DNA of 64,000 bases from Blepharisma stoltei (lineage: Eukaryota > Ciliophora > Heterotrichea > Heterotrichida > Blepharismidae), in contig CAJZBQ010000040.1 in the NCBI GenBank assembly GCA_914767885.1, positions 310,001-374,000 of the forward strand, given 5' to 3'. The notes under the pieces are model-generated. The model saw nothing but the letters and a program-made list of their open reading frames with translations, did no database searches and was not told the origin of the DNA. Of this stretch, positions 45,530 through 55,067 are shown piece by piece; position 1 is the stretch's first letter; each line of letters starts with the position of its first letter. The position numbers and the translations under genes were made by a program.

Positions 45530-47197
45530 ATGGGAAAGAAAAGGCAAAATGAAAAGAAATCGGAACTCATACAAAATCTACCAACTGAAATTCTTTATAT
45601 CATCATTGGAGAATTTTTAGAATACAAAGAGTGGTTTAAACTTGCACAAGTTTGCAGTTGAGCAAATTTTATAGTAAATATGTGCTGACAACATGTTAAA
45701 TATTTAGATTTTGATATATTTCCACTGCCTAGAGATTCTGAATTTATATCTGCAATTAAGAAATGCACAAAACTAGAAAAGATAAGGCTAGACTGTTATT
45801 ATTTGTCTTTGGATGCTATTTTGGCTTTACCAATTTCGCTTACCCATGCAAAATTATCATCTATAGATAATGCCCTAAAAAATCCTAATTTTATTCAATC
45901 CATCCAAAGACTTCCAAACTTAAAATCCCTGAAATTCAACACCCTTGATGATTTCGACAGATACAACGTAGATATCAACGAATGGTCTCAATTTTTTAAA
46001 GCATGCAAATTAGATGAAATTTCTATTGGAAATATTCACTCTGAGACGCTGGATCAAGATATTTCTAGCTTTGTAATAGGTAAGTGCAAAAATTATAAGG
46101 CATTAAGACTTGTTGACAGCCCAAACATAAAAAAATTTTCAGCAGATCTTACATCTGTAAAAATTGAGGCACATAGAAATGTTTGAAATCCTTTAGGGCT
46201 CAATGATTGAACAATCAGAAAATTATCTAATGACTGCCAAAAGCTGGAAAAACTGAAAATTATTGATTACAATCTAAAAATGCATGACGAGTTTACCAGC
46301 ATTTCTTTTAATATTATTATCAATAATTGGAGGAATCTTAGATTTTTACATTTGAGCAATTTTACAGATCAAGGAATAAAGTCAATAAACGACTTAGATA
46401 TAATGAGAGTTGCAACCGTCTGCAGAAATTTAAAAGGTATATCTTTAGATAGTTTTAAAACTATCACAGATGCGTCCATATCAGAGCTAGCAATAAATTG
46501 TACAGCCCTTGAGCGTGTTTCATTGTCATTTACATATATAACTGATGATTCTTTGTCAGCACTTTCAAGTTTGCAAAATTTAACGCATTTAACATTAAGA
46601 GGGTGCAGAAAAATCTCTGAGAGAGGTCTCTTCGAGCTTTTTGAAAACTGCTCAGGACTTAAATACCTCAATTTATCAACAGCTTCTGGTGTAAGTGATT
46701 TTTCATTTGAAAAACTATGCTCTAATTGCCAAGAATTAGAAGAGCTAATAATAAATGACGCAGAAATTACTGATGAGTCTGTTTATCTATTATATGAACT
46801 CAAAAATTTAAAACATTTAGTATTAAGCTATTGTAGTAGCATAAGTGAAAGCTCCTGCTTTAGAGAAATCTCAAGGCTAAAAGCATTAATTGATCTTTCA
46901 TTATCAGGGAGCAAGTTTTTGCTTGATGAAGATTTAGCGTTTATAGTAGAAAATATTGGAAAAAATTTGCAAAAATTAAGGTTAGATGCTTGCAAGCTAC
47001 TCACTGATAATTCGTTTTGCAAAATAAATGAATTTGCGCAGATGCTGAGATATTTGTATTTAAAAAATATTATTTTGAATGAAAAAACACTCTGGAACTT
47101 AGAAGGACTTAGGAGTTTAAAATATTTAGAATTGTCAAAGCCACAAGATTTTGAATTTTATCCAACTAATTTAGAAGCAATGGTTGTTTTTGATTAA
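45530..47197 (+). CDS. F-box and leucine-rich repeat protein (FBXL-like)
   Basis: 555 aa with several TGA Trp codons. The N-terminal F-box is LIQNLPTEILYIIIGEFLEY then LAQVCSWANF. The rest is cysteine-containing LRRs of the AMN1/FBXL type: CRNLKGISLDSFKTITDASI, NLTHLTLRGCRKISERGLFE, GLKYLNLSTASGVSDFSF. Such proteins bring substrates to SCF ubiquitin ligases through Skp1. Ciliates have large sets; no substrate can be inferred. Starts 67 nt after the channel gene's stop on the same strand. Confidence 0.9.
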
Positions 47198-47511
47198 ATA
47201 GGTTAGGCTTCTTATTATTATTAAAGTTATTATTTTGCCAAATACAGTGTATAATCCATTATTATTTATTTATTTATAATCTTATCTTTAATAAAAACTG
47301 TCAAAATTAATAATTCCAAATTTTTATAAACTATTATCAAAAAGAGATTAATTACTATAAAATTGACCATTCTTAATAATTAAATCAATTTAAAAATTCG
47401 ATACAAAACTGCTGGCGCTGTCTCCATCCTTTATTTTCCATAAAAATTCAAATAAACTTATATAAATTCTTAATCATATTACTATTTTCATAAGCCATAA
47501 TTAATTGTGCA
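47198..47511. other. AT-rich intergenic stretch
   Basis: Promoter of the ankyrin-like gene by position; nothing else seen. Confidence 0.5.
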
Positions 47512-48681
47512 ATGGGAGCCTGCTGTGTGACCAAAAAACACATAAACATTGAAAAATTTATCTCTAACAAATTAATCGAAGCCATTGAAAGAAACTCCGC
47601 AGATAAGGTCCGTCAAATTCTGGAGAGATATTCAAAAACGAACATTTATTACAAGGATCCGACCATTATGATCGACGACCCTGTCATTAAAATCCACCAA
47701 GTCGATATGAACCCTTTGGGTTATGCCCTTTACCTTGGCGCTGCTCCTGTATTTAAAGTCCTCTATGAAGAAGGTCATGCTAAGCTGTCAATAATGACTA
47801 AATTTTTCTTGCAATTAGGAAAAAGACCGATCGAAGTCCTTTGTGAGCTTGGGCATCTAAGTTTATTAGAGTATTACTTACCCTTATATTTAGGCAATAA
47901 AGACCAAGCTGAGAACTCAGACGATGAACAGGATAGTGAAGAGCTCTCGATATTTGCCAAATCAAGAAATACAAAATCTCACACACAAGAAAAAAGCAAA
48001 ATCTCAGCCCCACTCTCCACAATGACCCCTATTCAAAGAGCAGTTGAAAAAGGCAGACTTGAGCTGGTAAAGTTCTTCAGAGAATATTTCCGAGAAAAGC
48101 CAAACGACGAGTTTAATGTCCACTTTATTGATGAAGCTACTGGCGAAAATTGTGCCTTAATTTCATGTAAAACAGGAAATATAGATCTTATCAAATATTT
48201 GCATGAGACAATGGGCGCTGATTTTCAAATCGTCAATAAAAGGAAGGAAAACGCCATACAGATTGCTGCGGTATGGTCAAAAAAAAGAAAAAGTAAGCAG
48301 TTTAAGGAGTGTGTAAGATACTTGGTTGAAGAAGTGGGGGTGGACTATACATATGAGTTTGAAGAAACCTTGCTTGTCCTAGAAGATAAGAGCATTGTTG
48401 CGTATTTGGAAAATAAGTTACATCAGGATGGAATTTCTGTAAGTAAAAGCAGAGTGGATGATAAATATAGTTTATCGAAAAACCGACCACCTGCTGCTGT
48501 TATTGACCCGAACTTAGAAGAAAGATTAAGTAAAATAAAAGGGCCGGAATTTAATTTTACCGAACTTTTCAAGGAAGAGCTAGAAGACGCGAATTCAAAT
48601 ATAAGCTCGATCAGTGTTATCCAAAGTAAATCATTCAGTCAAGTTATTATGGATTCTCCTATAGAGAAGCTTCGAATGTAA
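47512..48681 (+). CDS. Ankyrin-repeat-like protein with N-terminal lipidation motif
   Basis: 389 aa, TAA stop. The N-terminus MGACCVTKK fits N-myristoylation (G2) plus palmitoylation (C4, C5), so it is probably tethered to a membrane. Several degenerate ankyrin units are visible: NPLGYALYLGAAPVFKVLYE, TPIQRAVEKGRLELVKFFRE, NCALISCKTGNIDLIKYLHE and NAIQIAAVWSKKRKSKQF. A Ser/Asp-rich loop separates them (SDDEQDSEELS). The last 60 residues are unassigned. A scaffold role at the cell cortex or ciliary membrane is plausible but inferred. Confidence 0.8.
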   Translation: MGACCVTKKHINIEKFISNKLIEAIERNSADKVRQILERYSKTNIYYKDPTIMIDDPVIKIHQVDMNPLGYALYLGAAPVFKVLYEEGHAKLSIMTKFFLQLGKRPIEVLCELGHLSLLEYYLPLYLGNKDQAENSDDEQDSEELSIFAKSRNTKSHTQEKSKISAPLSTMTPIQRAVEKGRLELVKFFREYFREKPNDEFNVHFIDEATGENCALISCKTGNIDLIKYLHETMGADFQIVNKRKENAIQIAAVWSKKRKSKQFKECVRYLVEEVGVDYTYEFEETLLVLEDKSIVAYLENKLHQDGISVSKSRVDDKYSLSKNRPPAAVIDPNLEERLSKIKGPEFNFTELFKEELEDANSNISSISVIQSKSFSQVIMDSPIEKLRM

Positions 48682-48801
48682 TCATAAGTTAATATCGAGA
48701 TTAATTAAAATGTTTATTTTGTTATGAATAATATAAGGAGGAATCTAGGTATATATTTAATTATAATTATTTGTTAATTTGAGAGAAATAATAGTAATTA
48801 G

Positions 48802-50597
48802 TTATTCGACCCTACCTTTTGTTTTTTCTCTTTGACTATTATATTTCTCTTTCCCAAAATCAAAAGGAATGTAGCCATGCTTGTACATGTGGGCTATTTG
48901 TCTCCTCATCGTTGCTACAAATAGCACTAAAAAATAAATCACTAAAACAGGCCAAAAAATTTCGAAATTTAAAGCCTCTATAAAAGTACAAATAATTGAA
49001 ATCAGAGTTCCTATAAGTGTATTTTTCCAGAAACTGAACTCTCCTAGCTTGCGAATAAAAGGTTTATACTCATTTGTTTCTCTCATAGGCAGCACAGGAT
49101 TATCAGATTCTTCATCTTCCATGTCTGACATAATTGGAGTAAATTAAATTAAAAGGCTAAACTGGCCATAAATGAAGCCCACTAGCCTTTGCCTCGTCTT
49201 GGCTCCAAATTATCCTCCTCGTCGCCCATAAGGCAAAAGAGGGAAAGATAGGCTGCAATCTTGAATTTCCGATCTGAACCACCTGCTCAAGGGATTAACT
49301 CCCTAGGGCAGAGCCACCGCATGTAGGGTGCCCCAATGGTCCCAAAAAGGGAGGACCATGCGGCAGGCAAAACTGTCTAGCCCATGGTAGGGATAGGAAA
49401 CCTTCGGAGAGAAACAATATTTCCCTTTTCGGCAAGGTATCCCCAAGCCTGAAGGCTTACTTCAAAAGGAAAGAGGCCCTATTTTCAGCTTCATCAGGGT
49501 GGGCCGCTTTCTCCATATTGAGAGCACCTCGGAGTCCAATTTCCGTCGACGTCACCATTTTATTTTAATTGGAGTAGGTTAAGTTAAGTTATTAAGTATC
49601 CGGCCATAAGCGCTCCTGCAAGCGCTGACGATCCTCCCCGTCTCGGCTCCAAAATGGCATCCGAGGCGCCATTTGAATTTCCAGCCTGAACCACCTGTCC
49701 ATGGGATTAGCTCGCCCTGGACAGAGCCGCTCTTAGATAGTGCCCCGATAGTGCCAATGAGGAAAGACCATGTGGTAGGCAAAACCTGTATAGCCCATCC
49801 GGTAGGGACAGGGAAAACCTCTGGGGAAGAAATAAAACTTCACTTCTCGGCAAGGCATACCCAAGTCTGAAGGCCTACTTCCACCAAGACAGAGGCCCTT
49901 CTTTCAGTACATCAGGATGGGTCCTACCTGCTCCATAGGGAGTGTGCCTCAGAGTCCAAGTTCCATCAACGCCACCATTTTATTTCTTAATTGGAGTAAG
50001 GAATCTCAAAAAAAGATTAAGGATAAAAATAGCTAACTCCCCCCCATCCGTGAGTGAAAAAAAAAATTTGTTCACTCATAGAGGGGGGTTATTTTTTTTT
50101 AAAAAAGATTTATATAGAAATTTTATAGAAATTTTTTTTTTTCGAATTTTAATCCTAATTCGCAAAAATTGGAAAGCAAATATTAATTTAATTTATAAAA
50201 TTTATTTTTTAAAAGCAATTTGTTTAAATTAAATAGAATTAGCCCGAGATTTCATTATAGTATTATCACTTATATAATAATTCTCACTTATATATCAAAA
50301 TTATTTTCTATAAAAAATTTTTCAATAAAAAATTTTTGTTCGCTCACGGAGGGTGGGTTTTTGGGCAAAAAATAGGGATTTTTCTAATAGTTTTGTTCGC
50401 TCGCGGAGGGGGAGTAAGCAATATGCGACAACATAGTAGCCTGAATAAGAAATACCTTGCAAGCTGATAACTCTTTGAAAGAAGATTAATAGCAAAATGC
50501 AAGTTGCCAGTCACCTCTTTCTTATGTGTGGAGAAATTCTATCAGTGTAAGTTTGCATATAAATTCTAAGCTGACCTTTGAATCCTAGGTCTTCCAT
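48802..50597 (-). CDS. RER1: Rer1 (ER retention receptor), split by a MITE and a tandem SINE-like pair
   Basis: Three separated pieces on the minus strand: 50597-50415, 50033-49988 and 49987/49130-48802 (TA-sharing joins). With 50034-50414 and 49131-49987 removed the frame is 185 aa, the normal Rer1 length. It starts MEDLGFKGQLRIYMQTYTDR. The joins restore YYVVAYCLAIFILNLFLRFL and LTPIMSDMEDEESDNPVLPM, matching Rer1 helix 3 and the loop after it, then YKPFIRKLGEFSFWKN and the tail RRQIAHMYKHGYIPFDFGK. Rer1 recycles escaped membrane proteins from Golgi to ER. Without excision only the C-terminal half can be read, from an internal Met. Confidence 0.93.
49131..49987 (-). mobile_element. Tandem pair of SINE-like elements acting as one 857-bp IES in Rer1
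   Basis: The 11-bp sequence TAATTGGAGTA occurs exactly three times, at 49131-49141, 49566-49576 and 49988-49998, dividing two similar units of 435 and 422 bp. On the minus strand both begin near AAATAAAATGGTGRCG and end with TTAAC- or TTTAAT-type tails. They share GGCAAAAC, GCCTTGCCGAGAAG-like, and CATGGGATTAGCT-like segments. The repeat starts and ends with TA, so cutting at any matching TA pair restores the Rer1 frame exactly. Confidence 0.9.
50034..50414 (+). mobile_element. MITE copy acting as an IES in Rer1 (381 bp)
   Basis: TA 50034-50035 and TA 50415-50416. Starts CTAACTCCCCCCCATCCGTG with the left hairpin, ends GTTCGCTCGCGGAGGGGGAG. Full-length structure. Removal joins Rer1 codons YC and LAIF. 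Confidence 0.93.
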
Positions 50598-51300
50598 TTT
50601 CAAATAAAATTTTTTGTTTCATAAAATCCACCTCTGATAATATGATATTAAGAGAATTTATTCCTCATTTTTATTCTTATAGTGTAAGTTTTAGACCTAA
50701 GTCTTTTCCAAAAGTCAAAAGCAAAGATAATTTTGTAATGTTTACTTAAACATTAGCATTATTTATAGCATAGATAAATTAAGTCAGAAAATAAAATATG
50801 CTAAAATTATTACATATTATCTTTTCATCAAAATATAATTCAGATATATTTTTATATGAATTAAAATTGAAAAATAAATTCTCCCAAAAGAAGGTATAAT
50901 GATATCTAAGCTAAATAATAAAGCCAAAAATAGATTGCATACTTAATAATTAATTTTATCATTGCTAGAGGCAGCAATATTTTCTTTTACAAAAGCTTTA
51001 AACCAAAAATGTAAAATAAAATGGAAGTGTTAATAAAAGTCCTTGGCTTATTTTTTAACACTGGGCTATTTTCCAGTAAATAGCTCCTTATTTTTGTGAT
51101 AAAAATGCAAATGTTCATAACTAAAATAATTTCTTATCTTTTCTTATATATGCTAGCCTCTTAACTATAATTAATCTCTTTGTAAGCTATTCCCATTTAT
51201 CCCTATTCAATTTAGTTCTATTAGCTTCTTATTAATCATCCCATCTTCAATATGCTGCAACCTTATAGTTGTTTTTTTATTACCATAATTTTTAGATCAT
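50598..51300. other. AT-rich spacer between divergent Rer1 and CDPK genes
   Basis: No element or gene recognised; contains both promoters by position. Confidence 0.5.
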
Positions 51301-53873
51301 ATGGGTTGTATATCGACGAAGAAAAAGACACTTACTCCCCCCCCCTCCGTGAGTGAACAAAAAAATTTTGTTCATCACGGAGGGGGGGTTAATTTTTTTT
51401 TTTTAAAAAAATTTATATTTAAATTTTATAAAAAATTTTTTTTTCGAAATTTTAAAAAAATCCTAATCCGCAAAAATTGGAAAGCAAATATTAATTTAAT
51501 TTATAAAATTTATGTTTTAAAAAGCAATTCGTTTAAAATTAAACAGAATTAGCTCTAGATTTCATTATAATAATTATCACTTATATATCAAAATTTTTTC
51601 CATAAAACATTTTTGTATTAAAAAAAATTTTTGTTCACTCACGGAGGGCGGGTTTTTGGGCAAAAAATAGCGATTTTTCTAATAGTTTTGTTCACTCACG
51701 GAGGGAGGGGGAGTTAGCACCTATCTTGATAATATTCAGCAACTTAAAATTCGTCCTGAACTTTTCGTTACAGAGAGTCAAGACAAATTTTCAAATGAAT
51801 ACGAAATCACTAGCTCCCCCCACCATGAGCGAGCAAAACCATTGGAAAAAATCCCTATTTCTGACCAAAATCCGCCCTCTGTGAATAAAAATTTTTTAAT
51901 AAAAAAATGTTTTATGGAAAAAAAATTTGATATATAAGTGATAATTATTATCATGAAGTCTCGAGCTAACTCTAACAAATTGCGTCAAAAACATAAATTT
52001 TACAAATTGAATTAATTTTTGCTTTCTAATTTTTGCGAAGTCGGATTTTTTTTTAAATTTTGAAAAAAATTTTATTCATGAAATTTATATCAATTTTTTT
52101 TTAAAAAAAAAAATTAACCCTCCGTGAGCGAACAAGATATTTTTGCTCGCTGACGGAGAGAGGGGGAGTAAAGAGTTGGGCAAAGGTGCATTTTCAAAGG
52201 TCTACCAATGTTTGGATAAACTCACAGGAAATACCTGCGCAGTCAAAATGATAACAAAAAAAGAGCTGAGCCAAGAAATGCTAACATCGACAAACAAGCT
52301 ACAAGAAATCCAAGTTTTGAAGACTTTAGATCATCCTAACATTTTAAAGGTTTTTCAGATATTTGAAGATAAAAAATACTTCTATATTGTCATGGAATTC
52401 TGTGCTGGAGGAGAGCTATTTAATAAAATCACTTCAAAAGGCCATTTTAGCGAAAGAGAAACAGCACATATCATATATCAATTATTATCAGCCGTAACCT
52501 ACTGCCACTCCAAAAACATAATCCATAGGGACCTGAAGCCTGAAAATATTTTATTAGAAGAAGTTAATGGGGAACTCACGATAAAAGTCGCTGATTTTGG
52601 CAGTTCTGTATTTTTTAGTAAAAATAAAATAAAAGGATGCTTTGGATCAGTATATTATATAGCGCCAGAAGTATTAGAAAACTCCTATAATGAGCTCTGC
52701 GATGAGTGGAGCTGCGGGGTTATTTTGTATATATTACTCACTCCCCCCCTCCGTGAGTGAACAAAACTATTAGAAAAAATCGCTATTTTTTTGCCCAAAA
52801 ACCCGCCCTCCGTGAGTGAACAAAAATTTTTTTAATACAAAAATGTTTTATGGAAAAAAATTTTGATATATAAGTGATAATTAGTATAATGAAATCTAGA
52901 GCTAATTCTGTTTAATTTTAAACGAATTGCTTTTTAAAAAACATAAATTTTATAAATTAAATTAATATTTGCTTTCCAATTTTTGCGAATTAGGATTTTT
53001 TTAAATTTCGAAAAAAAAATTTTTATAAAATTTAAATATAAATTTTTTTAAAAACAAAAAATTAACCCCTCCGTGAGTGAACAAAATTTTTTTATTCACT
53101 CACGGAGGGGGGGAGTCAGCGGAAAGCCGCCTTTTGGTGGAAAAAGTGAAGCCGAAATTTTGCATAATATTAAGTATGGGATCGTTATGACCGAAGGACC
53201 ACATTTCAGCAGGATCTCGGAAGGTGCTAAAGACCTTATTAAAAAACTAGTCGAAAGAGATACATCGAAACGGTTAACAGCTCAAGAAGCCCTTAGCCAT
53301 AATTGGCTTCAGTCTTATAGATCATTAGAGTTTCCTAGCACTGAACAAATTTCTAATATTTTTTCGCAGCTAAGCTCATTTAATGCTTCAGTCAAACTTA
53401 GGAGCGCAATTTTTACGTTTATCACTACTCACTTGGTAACACAAGAGGAAAAGCGTGAACTGCAGAAATCATTCAGAATGCTTGACCAAAATGGTGATGG
53501 CAGAGTCAGCAAAAACGAACTATTGACGATATATAAAGAGGTCATAGGAGGAATGGACAGTGATGCTATTGTTGATCGAATTATGAAAAATGTTGATACT
53601 GATGGTAGTGGATTTATTGATTATACCGAGTTTATCCAGGCAACTTTAAACCATGAAATACTCTTTTCGAAAAAGAACCTTGAAATGGCCTTCAGGGTCT
53701 TTGATAAAGATGGAAGTGGGACTATAACAACTGACGAGTTAAGGACAATGCTCAGTGGAGGAAAAATGTCAAGTAATTCAGTTTGGGAAAGTATTATAAG
53801 AGAAGTAGACCAGAATGGAGACGGAGAAATTGACTTAAAAGAATTCACAGAGTTAGTGTTAGAAAAAATGTAA
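51301..53873 (+). CDS. Calcium-dependent protein kinase (CDPK), split by three MITEs
   Basis: Four coding pieces, 51301-51332, 51715-51810, 52169-52737 and 53116-53873, total 1455 nt (484 aa). The N-terminus MGCISTKKK fits myristoylation and palmitoylation. The kinase has ELGKGAFSKVYQCLD (Gly loop, restored across insert 2), AVKMI (Lys), HRDLKPENI, DFGSS and ILYILLSGKPPFGGK (restored across insert 3). Four EF-hands follow: DQNGDGRVSKNE, DTDGSGFIDYTE, DKDGSGTITTDE and DQNGDGEIDLKE, all with intact calcium ligands. CDPKs, shared with plants and apicomplexans, convert calcium signals to phosphorylation at membranes. In the unprocessed germline copy no functional kinase could be read. Confidence 0.95.
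51333..51714 (+). mobile_element. MITE copy 1 in the CDPK gene (382 bp)
   Basis: TA 51333-51334 and TA 51715-51716. Starts TTACTCCCCCCCCCTCCGTG, ends CACGGAGGGAGGGGGAGT. Falls after codon 10; removal gives KKKTLSTYLDNIQQL. Confidence 0.95.
51811..52168 (-). mobile_element. MITE copy 2 in the CDPK gene (358 bp)
   Basis: TA 51811-51812 and TA 52169-52170. Opposite orientation to copy 1. Starts TAGCTCCCCCCACCATGAGC, ends GCTGACGGAGAGAGGGGGAG. Removal gives NEYEITKELGKGAFS. Confidence 0.95.
52738..53115 (-). mobile_element. MITE copy 3 in the CDPK gene, bounded by TCA not TA (378 bp)
   Basis: Direct repeats TCA at 52738-52740 and 53116-53118. Left flank ATTACTCACTCCCCCCC, right flank GGGGGGGAGTCAGCGG. 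Same orientation as copy 2 and nearly full length. The join TTA CTC AGC GGA is dictated by the conserved kinase sequence and there is no TA at the right edge. Confidence 0.93.
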
Positions 53874-53969
53874 ATATATTTTATATATACTGATTTATTA
53901 TTATTATATAATAGAGAATTTTATAATTATGTTTGTATTTAAGTGATGGCATAAGGCATAATAAATAAA

Positions 53970-55067
53970 ATGCTTGTTATACAGACGAAGTGTAATAAGT
54001 TTTTATGTGGATTTTTTGAAAACTCAGGAAAATTAGTCTATATGAAAAAGCAATCGAGGACAAATGTAGGCTCAGTTACGGAATTTCTTGAAAATTCTAG
54101 GATGGAATTCCCTGATATGGGCAAAGCAGATTTAATTGGAGTAACATGTCTTGGTGGGATGCCTGAGCTGATGAGAGAGTCACTAATTTTTGCCAAGGTG
54201 AGATTGAGTTAGAAACTTGATAGACCAGTTTATCCTCTACACTATTTACAAACTCACTTAAGCTTCATGAAAAATACTCCAAGTCTAATTCTTAGCTGCA
54301 CTTCTAACCAAACAGAGCTAATTTTATCCAAATCTTTCAATAATTATACCTATGTACGATAAGCATTGTGAAAGTAATTCTTCTTTTTTTTATAGTAATT
54401 ATTATAATACCAAGCTCTTTTTTTCTTCATAGAGAATACACAATTTTAGGCATTTCTATAGACATGAACCTAGGAAAAGTATACCAAAGATTATCCTCAA
54501 TTTCTGGTATGAATTACAAAAAAATCGAAAATGCAGTTATGCATGAATTTATCGATATCCCAGTTCCTATGAAAGATCATAAAGGGTTTGATTTTTCATT
54601 TTCAGGGCCTTACCATAGGACTCTCCAGCATATATATCCAAGTGTAACAGGAATTAAAAAAATACCATACATTGAACCACTTTTTCGATTGGAAAATCAT
54701 GAAGGAATTTCATCCCTTCTTGCTTCATTTCAAGTCTCTGTTATAGACCAATTAGAAAGAAGGATATCAAAAGCTATAGAATGAAGCATAAAAGAGAATC
54801 CAGGGGTTAACACACTGGTGATAATTTATATAGGGATTTTGTGGAGGTGTTGCAAATAATTATAAAATTGCGGAAAGCTTACGGAAAGTGTGTGGAAAAT
54901 ATGGCTGAACATTAAAAGTGCCCGCTTTTCCAAGCACCAATGTCTATCATATGAAAAATTGCTTGGAATTAATGAAGATAAGTGGATATAATTTTGATAT
55001 GAGGAGAGTTGATATAAAATGCTATGAAAACTATCCGCTAGGCCCTTTTCTATTTTCTAACAATTAA
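53970..55067 (+). CDS. Kae1/TsaD/Qri7-like protein with altered active site
   Basis: Two introns (54198-54212, 15 nt; 54818-54833, 16 nt) and a 92-bp IES (54345-54436) must be removed; the result is 324 aa. The ASKHA-fold landmarks of tRNA threonylcarbamoyladenosine synthase are present but eroded: MLVIQTKCNK stands where IETSCDD is expected, DLIGVTCLGGMPELMRESLI replaces the GPGLPGSL block, PLHYLQTH replaces HHxxxH, and NTLGFCGGVANNYKIAESLR matches the GGVAxNxxLR block. The final metal Asp (TDNA) is replaced in FPSTNVYHMKN. It is probably a non-catalytic paralog or a divergent mitochondrial Qri7/OSGEPL1. All joins maintain frame, so it looks under coding constraint. Confidence 0.75.
54345..54436. 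other. 92-bp IES in the Kae1-like gene
   Basis: TA 54345-54346 and TA 54437-54438; imperfect inverted ends TATACCTATGTACG and, on the other strand, TATTCTCTATGAAG. Removal gives SFNNYTILGISIDMN, where homologs have a continuous strand. Confidence 0.7.

Noticed and set aside
49579-49870. Open frames on both strands in the tandem repeat
   Set aside because: Not conserved between the two tandem units and no start context or domain.
53073-53130. Alternative N-terminus for the CDPK 3' part starting inside the MITE
   Set aside because: The residues come from the element's end sequence; homology begins only at SGKPPFGG.
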